The translations under genes were made by a program, and so were the position numbers. Positions 55,891 to 64,000 of a DNA stretch of 64,000 nt are shown piece by piece. The stretch lies in the NCBI GenBank assembly GCA_030529845.1, contig JAUMWB010000004.1, forward strand, positions 233,619 through 297,618, in the 5' to 3' direction. The notes under the pieces are model-generated. The model was not told where the DNA came from, made no database searches, and was given only the letters and a program-made list of their open reading frames with translations. The stretch is from Rothia sp. (in: high G+C Gram-positive bacteria) (GTDB lineage: Bacteria > Actinomycetota > Actinomycetes > Actinomycetales > Micrococcaceae). Each line of letters opens with the position of its first letter. Positions within the stretch are counted from its first letter, which is position 1.

Positions 55891-58800
55891 ATGAGCACAC
55901 ACCCAGATTTCCGGCCCCAATCTCACCGACACTCTAGTGAGAATATCCTGCTCAATATCGGTCTATACCTGGGCAGTCTTCTGATTATCAGCGCCGCCGG
56001 GCTTCTGGCCACCTCTCTGGCCACAGCGCCGCAACAGGCCTTTTTGCTGTCTGCTCTTGCCACCCTCTTCTATACAGCGGGGCTGGGCACCTTTCGTTGG
56101 GTTCCCAAGCTGCGGCTGGCGTCCTACGCTTTTACCGGTACGGCCCTAGCTCTTATCCCTCTGTGCGGGTTCGCTTTCTACACCCTCATCTGGCCGGAGT
56201 CAGGGCCTCTACTTTGGTTACTGGTTTCCTGCATCGGCACTCTTGCCGCCTGTGGCGCCCTAGCCCTGATGCAGGCCCGGGTTATGAGCTACCTGGCCCT
56301 AGCATTTCTGGTCTCTGACGTCCTGGCCATGTCAAAGAACCTGCAGGTCGCACTCATCTGGTATTTCGTTGCTCTCCTCGTCCTTGCAACTGCCCTTACT
56401 CTCTGGCTGCGGGCCTTCCAAGACCGCATGCCTACTCACCTTGCCGCGGGTTTTCTCGATGCTTCTCGTATCTTCGTTCCGGCAACTGTAGGTGCCTCCC
56501 TTTTCTACACCAGCCTGGCACCCTGGGAAATCAGCATCATTGCGGCATTGGCGACCCTTTATTCAGGAGCCCAGCTCAGGCAACCGCCCACCTGGCTCTA
56601 CTACCTCCAGGCCCGCATCTATTCCTTTCTAGCGGTAGTTGCCCTAGCTCTGTGGCTTCACGAGCGCAGCGTCACCCCGCTGCCTTTCTCTGTTCCTGTT
56701 GCCTTTTTCCTACTGGTGAGTGCAATCGTACTGGCTGGGGCCAGGCCTCCCCTACCCTGGCAGGTAGACATCGATGCTTGGATCACCTGGGCACTAGCCC
56801 AGCCTTTCCTTGCTTCTGCTCTCGCATGGCTCATAGACCAGATGCAGGCAATTCCCACCTTTATTGATACCACTCCCGCAACACCGCTGACTCCTTTCAC
56901 GCAGGAGAATCTTTCAAGCACTGTGCTCCTGGGCCTCATCAGCCTCGCCAACTGCGCCTCTCTCGGCATTTTGGCCTACCGCACCCAGCTCAGTCAGCAT
57001 CTTCCCCTAGGTGCCTTAGCTCTAGCATGGGTAGGATTTTTCGTTCTACCGCCGGCTCCCCTAGCGGTTACTCTCCTCCTGCTCGGGGCTTTCTGCCTGC
57101 CAACAGCGAACGGTAGTACTCAAACGATCGACGTCCGCAACGCTACCAGCTTGCGCTCCGTCCGTTGGGCCCAGTTCGCCACGCTCACGCTTACTGCTAT
57201 CGCGGTTCTTTCTCTAGGGTTCGTAGCGGGCAGTCCCCGTTACCTTGGGCTAGTCCTTCTGGCGGCAGGAGCATCCGCCAGCTATCTCCTGGCCAATCTG
57301 CTCCTGCGTTCCCAAACAACAGCACCTCCTGCATCCCGCGAGTCCTTTCCCGCCTCTCATGCCATCTTCTTTTTCGCTCTCCTCGCGGGCCTCCTCGGAA
57401 CGACGGCAGCTATTACGACCCGCCCCTCAGTCTCGTTGACCTTCATGGCTCATACCGAACCGATGGGATACGGAATTCATAGCCTTGGACTCGGTATTTA
57501 TACCGGGCTGACCCTCTGCGCGGCCCTTCTCACCCTAAGCAGGGCTCTGGGTACCCGCACAATGCAGGGCAGGACTGCTACTCCCCTCGCTTCTCACTAC
57601 AGTAAGGACGCCCCAGCCCAGCTGCGCTCCCCTGGCACCCTTGAACCGGTAGGCCTTTTGACCACGTTCTATGTGGTTGTGCCCCTTGCGCTCATCATGC
57701 TGTGCACAGGTCCGCTACCGGCTGAGTACAATCTTCTCACCCTGGCAGTTGCAGCGGCAGGCGTCCTTGCTGCCCTCCCCCTGCTTAATCATTCAGCACG
57801 TTCTCATGCTCTGGTTACCTTGAGGATCTACTTGGTGGGCGCCGCTGTCGTGCTGATGAGTTTTTCTTCCTTCACCGGTCGTAGCCTGTTGTTGCTCCTC
57901 CTTAGCTTTACCGCAGCCCTTGCCCTGAGCTCCATACTCTTGCTATTTCATAGAACTCCGTCTCAGAGCCCGGTGGAGTACATCCTGGGTCTTTGTTTGA
58001 GCTGGGGTTCTGCCGCAGTGGCCCTATTCCTTATTGATACCGCTTGGAACCCCAGCACGGCTCTTGGCGCCCTCATACTTCTGGCGCTTGCTCTCACCTG
58101 GCTACGAGCACCACGCACCCAGGGCGTCCTGGCTGCCCAGTCAGCCCTTATCTCGGTCGCTCTCGCCACGGGCCTAGCTACCCTGCTATGGGGGCTCACC
58201 AGCCTCAGCAACGTCGCTGTTCTGACCTGGATTACGGTGAGCGTTCTAGTAACTACAACCCTGTTGGCAGCTCTAGCCCCGGCAGCACAAGCTGCCCGTC
58301 CTCCTGTTCCGGGTCGTGTGCCTCTGCGCGTACGCCCTGCTGACCCGCTAGGACGGTGGGGCTACCAGCATAACCGGGCCATGTCACTCACCGGTCTGAT
58401 TATCGCTCACTTCACCGGGGTCTACCCCTACTTCTCCGATGAAAGCTTCCCGCTCTCGCTGGTTCTTATTCTGCTTTTCACCCTAGGCTGGTTCCTGCTG
58501 GTCTCCCCTGCCACCCGGCCCGCAATCCTGCTTCTTGGGCTCAATAGCCTGCTCCTGAAGACCCTGCTCTATCACGATCTGGATAACGGGGTGTTCTACT
58601 TCTTCCAGGCCCTCACCCTCAGCTGTGCGCTTTTGGCCCTGGTAAGCCGCCCTGATGTACTGCCGATATGGATACGTGCCCAGCCTGCTGGCGTCCCGCG
58701 TCAGAGCAATCGCCCTACCCGTCTTTTCTGGTTAGCCTTTAGCGCCCAGGTCTTCTATAGCCTGCTCGTTCTCCCTTTCAACTATCCCTATCTAGCCCCC

Positions 58801-59085
58801 TACGATACGATTTTGCTGCTTGCTGCCACCGGCACACTTCTCGGTGCCTCCGCCATGGTAGGGAAAAAGTTGGCGCCTCCCCTCACGGCTCTACTCCTGA
58901 CCTACCAGGTACTCTACGTCTTAGACGGTTTAAATGCCTGGTCACTCCTTTTCCTGGGCTTTGTTCTCATGGGGCTCGTTATCTGGCGGCTCCTTGCCCG
59001 GGCAGATGAACCGGCAATGCAGCCTCAAGCCCAGAAACAGGGCAATCGTGAGACCCCGGTTATCCCCTGGGCTAAGCATCAATAG
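55891..59085 (+). CDS. Very large polytopic membrane protein of unknown function
   Basis: 1064 residues, made almost wholly of hydrophobic segments: I count roughly 30 possible membrane helices from about residue 18 to 1050, with short polar loops and a longer Pro/Arg-rich loop near 805-830 (PPVPGRVPLRVRPADPLGRW). The N-terminal ENILLNIGLYLGSLLIISAAGLLAT resembles the large actinobacterial membrane proteins annotated as having an SCO7613 C-terminal domain; this is a resemblance only. No enzymatic or transport motif is evident. An AGGA site precedes the ATG. It stands alone between the S10 operon and tuf on the opposite strand. Confidence 0.75.
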   Translation: MSTHPDFRPQSHRHSSENILLNIGLYLGSLLIISAAGLLATSLATAPQQAFLLSALATLFYTAGLGTFRWVPKLRLASYAFTGTALALIPLCGFAFYTLIWPESGPLLWLLVSCIGTLAACGALALMQARVMSYLALAFLVSDVLAMSKNLQVALIWYFVALLVLATALTLWLRAFQDRMPTHLAAGFLDASRIFVPATVGASLFYTSLAPWEISIIAALATLYSGAQLRQPPTWLYYLQARIYSFLAVVALALWLHERSVTPLPFSVPVAFFLLVSAIVLAGARPPLPWQVDIDAWITWALAQPFLASALAWLIDQMQAIPTFIDTTPATPLTPFTQENLSSTVLLGLISLANCASLGILAYRTQLSQHLPLGALALAWVGFFVLPPAPLAVTLLLLGAFCLPTANGSTQTIDVRNATSLRSVRWAQFATLTLTAIAVLSLGFVAGSPRYLGLVLLAAGASASYLLANLLLRSQTTAPPASRESFPASHAIFFFALLAGLLGTTAAITTRPSVSLTFMAHTEPMGYGIHSLGLGIYTGLTLCAALLTLSRALGTRTMQGRTATPLASHYSKDAPAQLRSPGTLEPVGLLTTFYVVVPLALIMLCTGPLPAEYNLLTLAVAAAGVLAALPLLNHSARSHALVTLRIYLVGAAVVLMSFSSFTGRSLLLLLLSFTAALALSSILLLFHRTPSQSPVEYILGLCLSWGSAAVALFLIDTAWNPSTALGALILLALALTWLRAPRTQGVLAAQSALISVALATGLATLLWGLTSLSNVAVLTWITVSVLVTTTLLAALAPAAQAARPPVPGRVPLRVRPADPLGRWGYQHNRAMSLTGLIIAHFTGVYPYFSDESFPLSLVLILLFTLGWFLLVSPATRPAILLLGLNSLLLKTLLYHDLDNGVFYFFQALTLSCALLALVSRPDVLPIWIRAQPAGVPRQSNRPTRLFWLAFSAQVFYSLLVLPFNYPYLAPYDTILLLAATGTLLGASAMVGKKLAPPLTALLLTYQVLYVLDGLNAWSLLFLGFVLMGLVIWRLLARADEPAMQPQAQKQGNRETPVIPWAKHQ

Positions 59086-59122
59086 ACACACTGCTCATCA
59101 GAGCCTCATCAAGAAACACAAA

Positions 59123-59162
59123 AGAGGCTGGCCCCGCAGATTGCTCTGCGGGGCCAGCCTCT
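59123..59162. terminator. Bidirectional terminator between the membrane protein gene and tuf
   Basis: Perfect 18-base arms (59123-59140, 59145-59162) with a TTGC loop, between two converging genes, 54 bases before the tuf stop. On the minus strand it is followed by TTTGTGTTTCTT. Confidence 0.9.
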
Positions 59163-59216
59163 ATTGCCCTCCGCTAGCTAGTAGCTAGCAGGAGTTCAGA
59201 TCGAGAAGTAAGGAAC

Positions 59217-60407
59217 TTACTTGATGATCTTGGTAACGCGACCTGAACCAACGGTGCGGCCACCTTCGCGGATTGCGAAGCCGAGGCCCTCTTCCATTGC
59301 GATTTCCTGGATGAGCTCAACGGTCATCTCAGTGTTGTCGCCGGGCATAACCATTTCGGTGCCCTCGGGAAGGGTGATAACACCGGTAACGTCGGTGGTG
59401 CGGAAGTAGAACTGGGGGCGGTAGTTTGAGTAGAAGGGGTTGTGGCGGCCGCCTTCATCCTTGGAGAGGATGTAGACGTTAGCCTCGAACTGGGTGTGGG
59501 GGGTGATTGAGCCGGGCTCAACAACAACCTGACCACGCTCTACGTCGTCGCGCTTCAGACCGCGAAGCAGCAGACCACAGTTCTCGCCTGCCCATGCTTC
59601 GTCGAGCTGCTTGTGGAACATCTCGATACCGGTAACGGTGGTCTTCTGGATGGGGCGGATACCAACGATCTCAACTTCGGAGTTGATCTTCAGGGTACCG
59701 CGCTCGGCGCGACCGGTAACAACGGTACCGCGACCGGTGATGGTGAAGACGTCTTCGATGGGCATGAGGAAGGGCTTGTCCTTCTCACGAACGGGGTCCG
59801 GAATGTAGTTGTCAACCTCGTCCATGAGCTCTTCAACCTTAGCAACCCACTCGGGGTCACCTTCGAGAGCCTTCAGAGCGGAAACGCGAACAACGGGAGC
59901 GTTGTCACCATCGAACTCCTGTGAGGAGAGCAGTTCGCGAACTTCCATTTCAACGAGGTCGAGCAGTTCCTCGTCCTCAACCATGTCTGACTTGTTCAGA
60001 GCAACGAGCAGGGTGGGAACGCCAACCTGGCGAGCCAGCAGAACGTGCTCGCGGGTCTGAGCCATGGGGCCGTCGGTGGCAGCAACAACGAGGATTGCGC
60101 CGTCCATCTGAGCAGCACCGGTGATCATGTTCTTGACGTAGTCAGCGTGACCGGGGGCGTCAACGTGTGCGTAGTGACGCTTCTCGGTCTGGTACTCGAT
60201 GTGAGCAATGTTGATGGTAATACCGCGCTGGCGCTCTTCAGGAGCGGAGTCGATCATACCGAAGTCGCGCTGCTCGTTCAGGTCGGGGAACTTGTCAGCC
60301 AGAACCTTGGAGATTGCAGCGGTCAGGGTGGTCTTACCGTGGTCAACGTGACCGATGGTACCGACGTTTACGTGAGGCTTGGAGCGCTCGAACTTAGCCT
60401 TAGCCAA
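59217..60407 (-). CDS. tuf: Elongation factor Tu
   Basis: 396 residues. Delivers aminoacyl-tRNA to the ribosome. GTPase motifs: GHVDHGKT (19-26), [23 protein letters not shown], and NKSDMV; domains II and III follow, ending [11 protein letters not shown]. The start codon is TTG at 60407, with GGAGG seven bases upstream and a start AKAKFERSK normal for EF-Tu; no ATG or GTG gives that N-terminus. It is separated from fusA by a terminator, so it is transcribed on its own. Confidence 0.98.
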   Translation of the reverse strand: MAKAKFERSKPHVNVGTIGHVDHGKTTLTAAISKVLADKFPDLNEQRDFGMIDSAPEERQRGITINIAHIEYQTEKRHYAHVDAPGHADYVKNMITGAAQMDGAILVVAATDGPMAQTREHVLLARQVGVPTLLVALNKSDMVEDEELLDLVEMEVRELLSSQEFDGDNAPVVRVSALKALEGDPEWVAKVEELMDEVDNYIPDPVREKDKPFLMPIEDVFTITGRGTVVTGRAERGTLKINSEVEIVGIRPIQKTTVTGIEMFHKQLDEAWAGENCGLLLRGLKRDDVERGQVVVEPGSITPHTQFEANVYILSKDEGGRHNPFYSNYRPQFYFRTTDVTGVITLPEGTEMVMPGDNTEMTVELIQEIAMEEGLGFAIREGGRTVGSGRVTKIIK

Positions 60408-60562
60408 GAGTATTCCTCCTATAGAGAAGATTTGAGAACCTGCACTCGGGTTTCACACCGGCGCACTCCGCCGTAAAAGGCGGTCTAGCTACCACAATAG
60501 CGGATAAGGCCGGTGGGGCGAAACCCGAAGACGGGTTCAATTACAAGGTTTTTTTGAAAAGC

Positions 60563-60591
60563 GGTGCGGCTCACACGGGGCGAGCCGCACC
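60563..60591 (-). terminator. Terminator after fusA
   Basis: Ten-base perfect arms (60563-60572, 60582-60591) followed on the minus strand by TTTTCAAAAAAACC; it begins ten bases past the fusA stop. A smaller hairpin (around 60523-60541) follows on the tuf side. Confidence 0.8.
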
Positions 60592-60601
60592 CGGGTGAGA
60601 A

Positions 60602-62716
60602 TTACTCGCCGCGGCTCTTCTGGATGATTTCATCAGCGACGTTCTTGGGAACCTCAGCGTAGCTGTCGAACTCCATGGAGAAGACTGCACGGCCCTGGGT
60701 CTTTGAACGGAGGTCACCGATGTAACCGAACATTTCTGACAGCGGTACAAGAGCGTGAACGATCTTGACGCCTGCTGCATCTTCCATGGACTGGATCTGA
60801 CCACGACGTGAGTTCAGGTCACCGATAACGTCGCCCATGTAGTCCTCGGGGGTACGTACTTCAACAGCCATCAGGGGCTCCAGCAGAACGGGAGCAGCGC
60901 GGCGTGCGCCTTCCTTGAAGACCATTGAACCAGCGATCTTGAACGCCATTTCTGACGAGTCAACATCGTGGTAAGCACCGTCGATCAGGGTTGCCTTGAC
61001 ACCAACAACGGGGTAGCCAGCGAGGATACCGAGCTGCATTGCGTCCTGGATACCGGCGTCAACGGAGGGGATGTATTCACGGGGAACACGACCACCGGTG
61101 ACGACGTTGTCGAACTCGTAGAGCTCTTCAGCATCGAGGGCGATAGGTTCGAAGGAGACCTGAACCTTCGCGAACTGACCGGAACCACCGGTCTGCTTCT
61201 TGTGGGTGTAGTCGACCTTCTCGACCTTCTTGGTGATGGTTTCGCGGTAAGCAACCTGGGGCTTACCAACGTTAGCCTCAACCTTGAATTCGCGCTTCAT
61301 ACGGTCAACGATGATGTCCAGGTGGAGCTCGCCCATACCGCCGATTTCGGTCTGGCCGGTTTCTTCGTTGAGTGAAACGGTGAAGGTGGGGTCTTCAGCA
61401 GACAGCTTCTGGATAGCGGTTGACATCTTCTCCTGGTCGCCCTTGGTCTTGGGCTCGATGGCCACGAAGATCACGGGGGCGGGGAAGGTCATGGATTCCA
61501 GAACTACGGGGTTAGCAGTGTCGCAGAGGGTGTCACCGGTGGTGGTGTCCTTCAGACCGATTGCTGCGTAGATGTGACCTGCCTGGATCTCTTCAACAGG
61601 GTTCTCCTTGTTGGAGTGCATCTGGAAGAGCTTACCGATACGTTCCTTCTTACCCTTGGTGGCGTTGAGGACCTGCTGGCCCTGTTCAGCCTTACCGGAG
61701 TAAACGCGGATGTAGGTCAGCTGACCGTAGAAGGGGTGTGCTGCAACCTTGAAGGCCAGAGCTGCGAAGGGCTCGTCAGCTGAGGGCTTACGGGTTACCT
61801 CGACCTCTTCATCAGAGGGCAGGTGGCCGATCATGGCGGGGACGTCCAGCGGTGAGGGCAGGTAGTCCAGAACTGCGTCGAGCATGGGCTGAACGCCGCG
61901 GTTCTTGAATGCTGAGCCACAGAAGACGGGGTAGGCTTCGTTAGCAACGGTCAGGGCGCGAACGCCTGCCTTGATTTCCTCGATGGTCAGTTCGCCCTCT
62001 TCGAGGTACTTTTCCATGAGGTCTTCAGAGGCTTCTGCTACGTTTTCAACGAGCTCGGCACGGTACTGCTCTGCCTTTTCCTGCAGGTCAGCGGGGATTT
62101 CCTGGATTTCGTAGGAAGCACCCATGGTAACGTCACCCTTGGCATCGCCGGGCCAGACGTAGGCCTGCATGGTGAGCAGGTCAACGACGCCGATGAAGTC
62201 GTTTTCAGCGCCGATGGGCAGCTGCATAACGAGGGGCTTAGCGCCAAGACGCTTGACGATGGTGTCTACGGTGAAGTAGAAGTCTGCACCCAGTTTGTCC
62301 ATCTTGTTGACGAAGCAGATGCGGGGAACTTCGTACTTGTCAGCCTGGCGCCAAACGGTTTCAGACTGGGGCTCAACGCCTTCCTTGCCGTCGAACACTG
62401 CAACAGCGCCGTCGAGGACGCGCAGTGAACGCTCAACTTCAACGGTGAAGTCAACGTGGCCGGGGGTGTCGATGATGTTGATCTGGTTGTTCTTCCAGAA
62501 GCAGGTGGTTGCCGCGGAGGTAATGGTAATACCGCGTTCCTGTTCCTGAGCCATCCAGTCCATAGTGGACGCACCGTCGTGGGTTTCACCGATCTTGTGG
62601 TTGATACCGGTGTAGAAGAGGATGCGTTCGGTGGTGGTGGTCTTACCGGCGTCAATGTGCGCCATAATACCGATGTTGCGGACCTTATTCAGGTCGGTAA
62701 GCACGTCTAGTGCCAC
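60602..62716 (-). CDS. fusA: Elongation factor G
   Basis: 704 residues. Translocation GTPase. [19 protein letters not shown] (19-37) is the P-loop; [23 protein letters not shown] and [10 protein letters not shown] are the G3 and G4 motifs; domain IV includes [31 protein letters not shown]; the C-terminus ends [16 protein letters not shown] start with GGGAG upstream. It follows rpsG by 74 bases in the str operon. Confidence 0.98.
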   Translation of the reverse strand: MALDVLTDLNKVRNIGIMAHIDAGKTTTTERILFYTGINHKIGETHDGASTMDWMAQEQERGITITSAATTCFWKNNQINIIDTPGHVDFTVEVERSLRVLDGAVAVFDGKEGVEPQSETVWRQADKYEVPRICFVNKMDKLGADFYFTVDTIVKRLGAKPLVMQLPIGAENDFIGVVDLLTMQAYVWPGDAKGDVTMGASYEIQEIPADLQEKAEQYRAELVENVAEASEDLMEKYLEEGELTIEEIKAGVRALTVANEAYPVFCGSAFKNRGVQPMLDAVLDYLPSPLDVPAMIGHLPSDEEVEVTRKPSADEPFAALAFKVAAHPFYGQLTYIRVYSGKAEQGQQVLNATKGKKERIGKLFQMHSNKENPVEEIQAGHIYAAIGLKDTTTGDTLCDTANPVVLESMTFPAPVIFVAIEPKTKGDQEKMSTAIQKLSAEDPTFTVSLNEETGQTEIGGMGELHLDIIVDRMKREFKVEANVGKPQVAYRETITKKVEKVDYTHKKQTGGSGQFAKVQVSFEPIALDAEELYEFDNVVTGGRVPREYIPSVDAGIQDAMQLGILAGYPVVGVKATLIDGAYHDVDSSEMAFKIAGSMVFKEGARRAAPVLLEPLMAVEVRTPEDYMGDVIGDLNSRRGQIQSMEDAAGVKIVHALVPLSEMFGYIGDLRSKTQGRAVFSMEFDSYAEVPKNVADEIIQKSRGE

Positions 62717-62790
62717 TTTGTTCTCCCTTGTGAGAAACTCCGAAAGCCTGCCGCTATGTACGTATGTAATAACGGCAGGCTACGAAGAAA

Positions 62791-63261
62791 TTACCAGCGG
62801 TAGTGTGCGAAGGCCTTGTTGGACTCGGCCATCTTGTGAGTGTCTTCGCGACGCTTCACAGCGGCACCGAGACCGTTGGATGCATCCAGGATCTCGTTCA
62901 TGAGACGCTCGGTCATGGTCTTCTCGCGGCGGAGCTTTGAGAAGCCAACGAGCCAGCGCAGGGCCAGAGCGGTTGCGCGGCCTGCACGAACTTCGACGGG
63001 GACCTGGTAGGTCGCGCCGCCAACGCGGCGTGAGCGAACCTCGAGTGAAGGCTTGACGTTGTCCATTGCCTTCTTGAGGGTTACTACGGGGTCTGCGCCG
63101 GTCTTCTGGGCAACGCCTTCGAGGGCACCGTAAACGATGCGCTCAGCGGTTGACTTCTTGCCGTCCAGCAGAACCTTGTTGATGAGCTGGGTAACCAGCG
63201 GTGAGCCGTAAACGGGGTCGTTTACGAGGGGACGCTTAGGAGCGGGACCCTTACGAGGCAT
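62791..63261 (-). CDS. rpsG: 30S ribosomal protein S7
   Basis: 156 residues. [43 protein letters not shown], then [24 protein letters not shown] and the C-terminal [22 protein letters not shown]7 organises the 16S 3' domain and borders the E site. Its ATG overlaps the rpsL stop (TAATG). Confidence 0.98.
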   Translation of the reverse strand: MPRKGPAPKRPLVNDPVYGSPLVTQLINKVLLDGKKSTAERIVYGALEGVAQKTGADPVVTLKKAMDNVKPSLEVRSRRVGGATYQVPVEVRAGRATALALRWLVGFSKLRREKTMTERLMNEILDASNGLGAAVKRREDTHKMAESNKAFAHYRW

Positions 63262-63635
63262 TACTTCTTCTCCTTCTTTGCGCCGTAGCGTGAACGAGCC
63301 TGACCGCGGCCCTTAACGCCCTGGGTATCCAGTGCGCCACGTACAATCTTGTAACGAACACCGGGGAGGTCCTTCACACGACCACCGCGAACGAGCACGA
63401 TGGAGTGTTCCTGAAGGTTGTGGCCCTCACCGGGGATGTATGCGGTAACCTCGACGCCGCCGTTGAGCTTAACACGTGCGACCTTACGCAGTGCTGAGTT
63501 CGGCTTCTTCGGGGTGGTGGTGTATACACGGGTGCATACGCCACGCTTCATGGGGTTGCCCTTAAGTGCGGGCGCCTTGGTCTTAACGACCTTGGGTGCA
63601 CGGCCCTTACGGACCAACTGCTGAATTGTAGGCAC
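63261..63635 (-). CDS. rpsL: 30S ribosomal protein S12
   Basis: 124 residues. [50 protein letters not shown] and [27 protein letters not shown] are the decoding-centre loops. Lys at the streptomycin-critical position in TPKKPNS (Lys43) and in GRVKDLPG is wild type, so no ribosomal streptomycin resistance is indicated. GTG start with GGAG upstream. First gene of the str operon. Confidence 0.98.
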   Translation of the reverse strand: MPTIQQLVRKGRAPKVVKTKAPALKGNPMKRGVCTRVYTTTPKKPNSALRKVARVKLNGGVEVTAYIPGEGHNLQEHSIVLVRGGRVKDLPGVRYKIVRGALDTQGVKGRGQARSRYGAKKEKK

Positions 63636-64000
63636 TTGTTCTCCGTTTGGTATCGGTGGCCCCGTTAGGAGCTACCGGTTTACTTGCCTTCTGTCACTTG
63701 GGATAAGCGCAAAAGAAAATCTCTTTGACTTAGCAGGAGCCCAGACACAACAAAAAATGGCATTTAGGCCTCAAGATCGCTGGTCGGGCTAGGTGCCCGG
63801 GCGAACAAAGCCAAAGGACGGTGTCCATTCTGCCATTGGTTCTTATGTACTGCTCAGAACGTGTCTGTGCGGGCAGTAAATACTACTGCTAAGTACTCCA
63901 GGTACTACTCTAGCCGGTTGGGAGAGCTTAATCTACCCCCTGCCCAGCTCTGAGGCAGCTTTAAGCCTTTAAAGCTGGTGATGTCGGGCACTTAAGGCTT
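63636..64000. other. Leader and upstream region of the str operon
   Basis: 365 bases to the window edge with no gene seen. It should contain the rpsL promoter. An inverted repeat lies at 63956-63977; tandem-like TACTACT motifs occur near 63882-63910. No firm promoter could be picked. Confidence 0.55.
63956..63977. repeat. AT-rich inverted repeat upstream of the str operon
   Basis: Nine-base perfect arms (63956-63964, 63969-63977) around a GCCT loop. It might be the terminator of the gene upstream of the window edge or a regulatory site. Confidence 0.4.

Overview
The window is a high-GC Gram-positive chromosome segment, most likely from the family Micrococcaceae (Rothia-like; inferred from protein signatures, not from a search). 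The indications are the mycothiol enzyme MshA, a GuaB3 paralogue beside guaB, a SURF1 protein, a DUF3817 protein next to guaA, and an spc operon without rpsN, the arrangement known from Micrococcus luteus. No tRNA, rRNA, CRISPR array, transposase or phage gene was seen.

The right part (about 35.2-64 kb) is the ribosomal protein supercluster, transcribed leftwards: rpsL-rpsG-fusA, tuf, the S10 operon (rpsJ to rpsQ), the spc operon (rplN to secY-adk-map), rlmN, infA-rpmJ-rpsM-rpsK-rpoA-rplQ, truA and rplM-rpsI. Strong hairpin terminators split it into transcription units: after fusA, tuf, rpsQ, rplO, adk, rplQ and rpsI. A 1064-residue polytopic membrane protein of unknown function sits on the opposite strand between the S10 operon and tuf.

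The left part (1-35 kb) keeps the usual actinobacterial order on the minus strand: ppk2-glmM, then glmS-acpS-nnrD, then alr-tsaE-tsaB-rimI-tsaD, then groS-groL, then guaB-guaB3-SURF1-DUF3817-guaA. These genes make amino-sugar precursors, activate acyl carrier protein, repair NAD(P)H hydrates, make D-alanine, build the t6A tRNA modification, fold proteins and make GMP. Other genes are slotted between the blocks: a secreted cysteine hydrolase with a lipoprotein (33.2-35.1 kb, AT-rich); the mannitol PTS genes mtlA-mtlD; coaA, a VanY-type carboxypeptidase lipoprotein and mscL; mshA with a phosphatase-family gene and a polyprenyl-phosphate sugar transferase; a GCS2-type ligase, a methyltransferase and an MFS transporter; and a membrane acyltransferase with an SGNH domain.

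Most unusual points: (1) a second, synonymously diverged copy of the last nine codons and stop of rlmN lies just beyond the gene, next to nested inverted repeats, where rlmN separates map from infA; (2) a phosphatase-like gene is translationally coupled to mshA and is a candidate for the missing mycothiol phosphatase; (3) an AT-rich secreted hydrolase/lipoprotein pair; (4) ribosomal protein L17 carries an extra C-terminal domain; (5) tuf and rplM start with TTG. I found no clear, wholly new multi-gene system.
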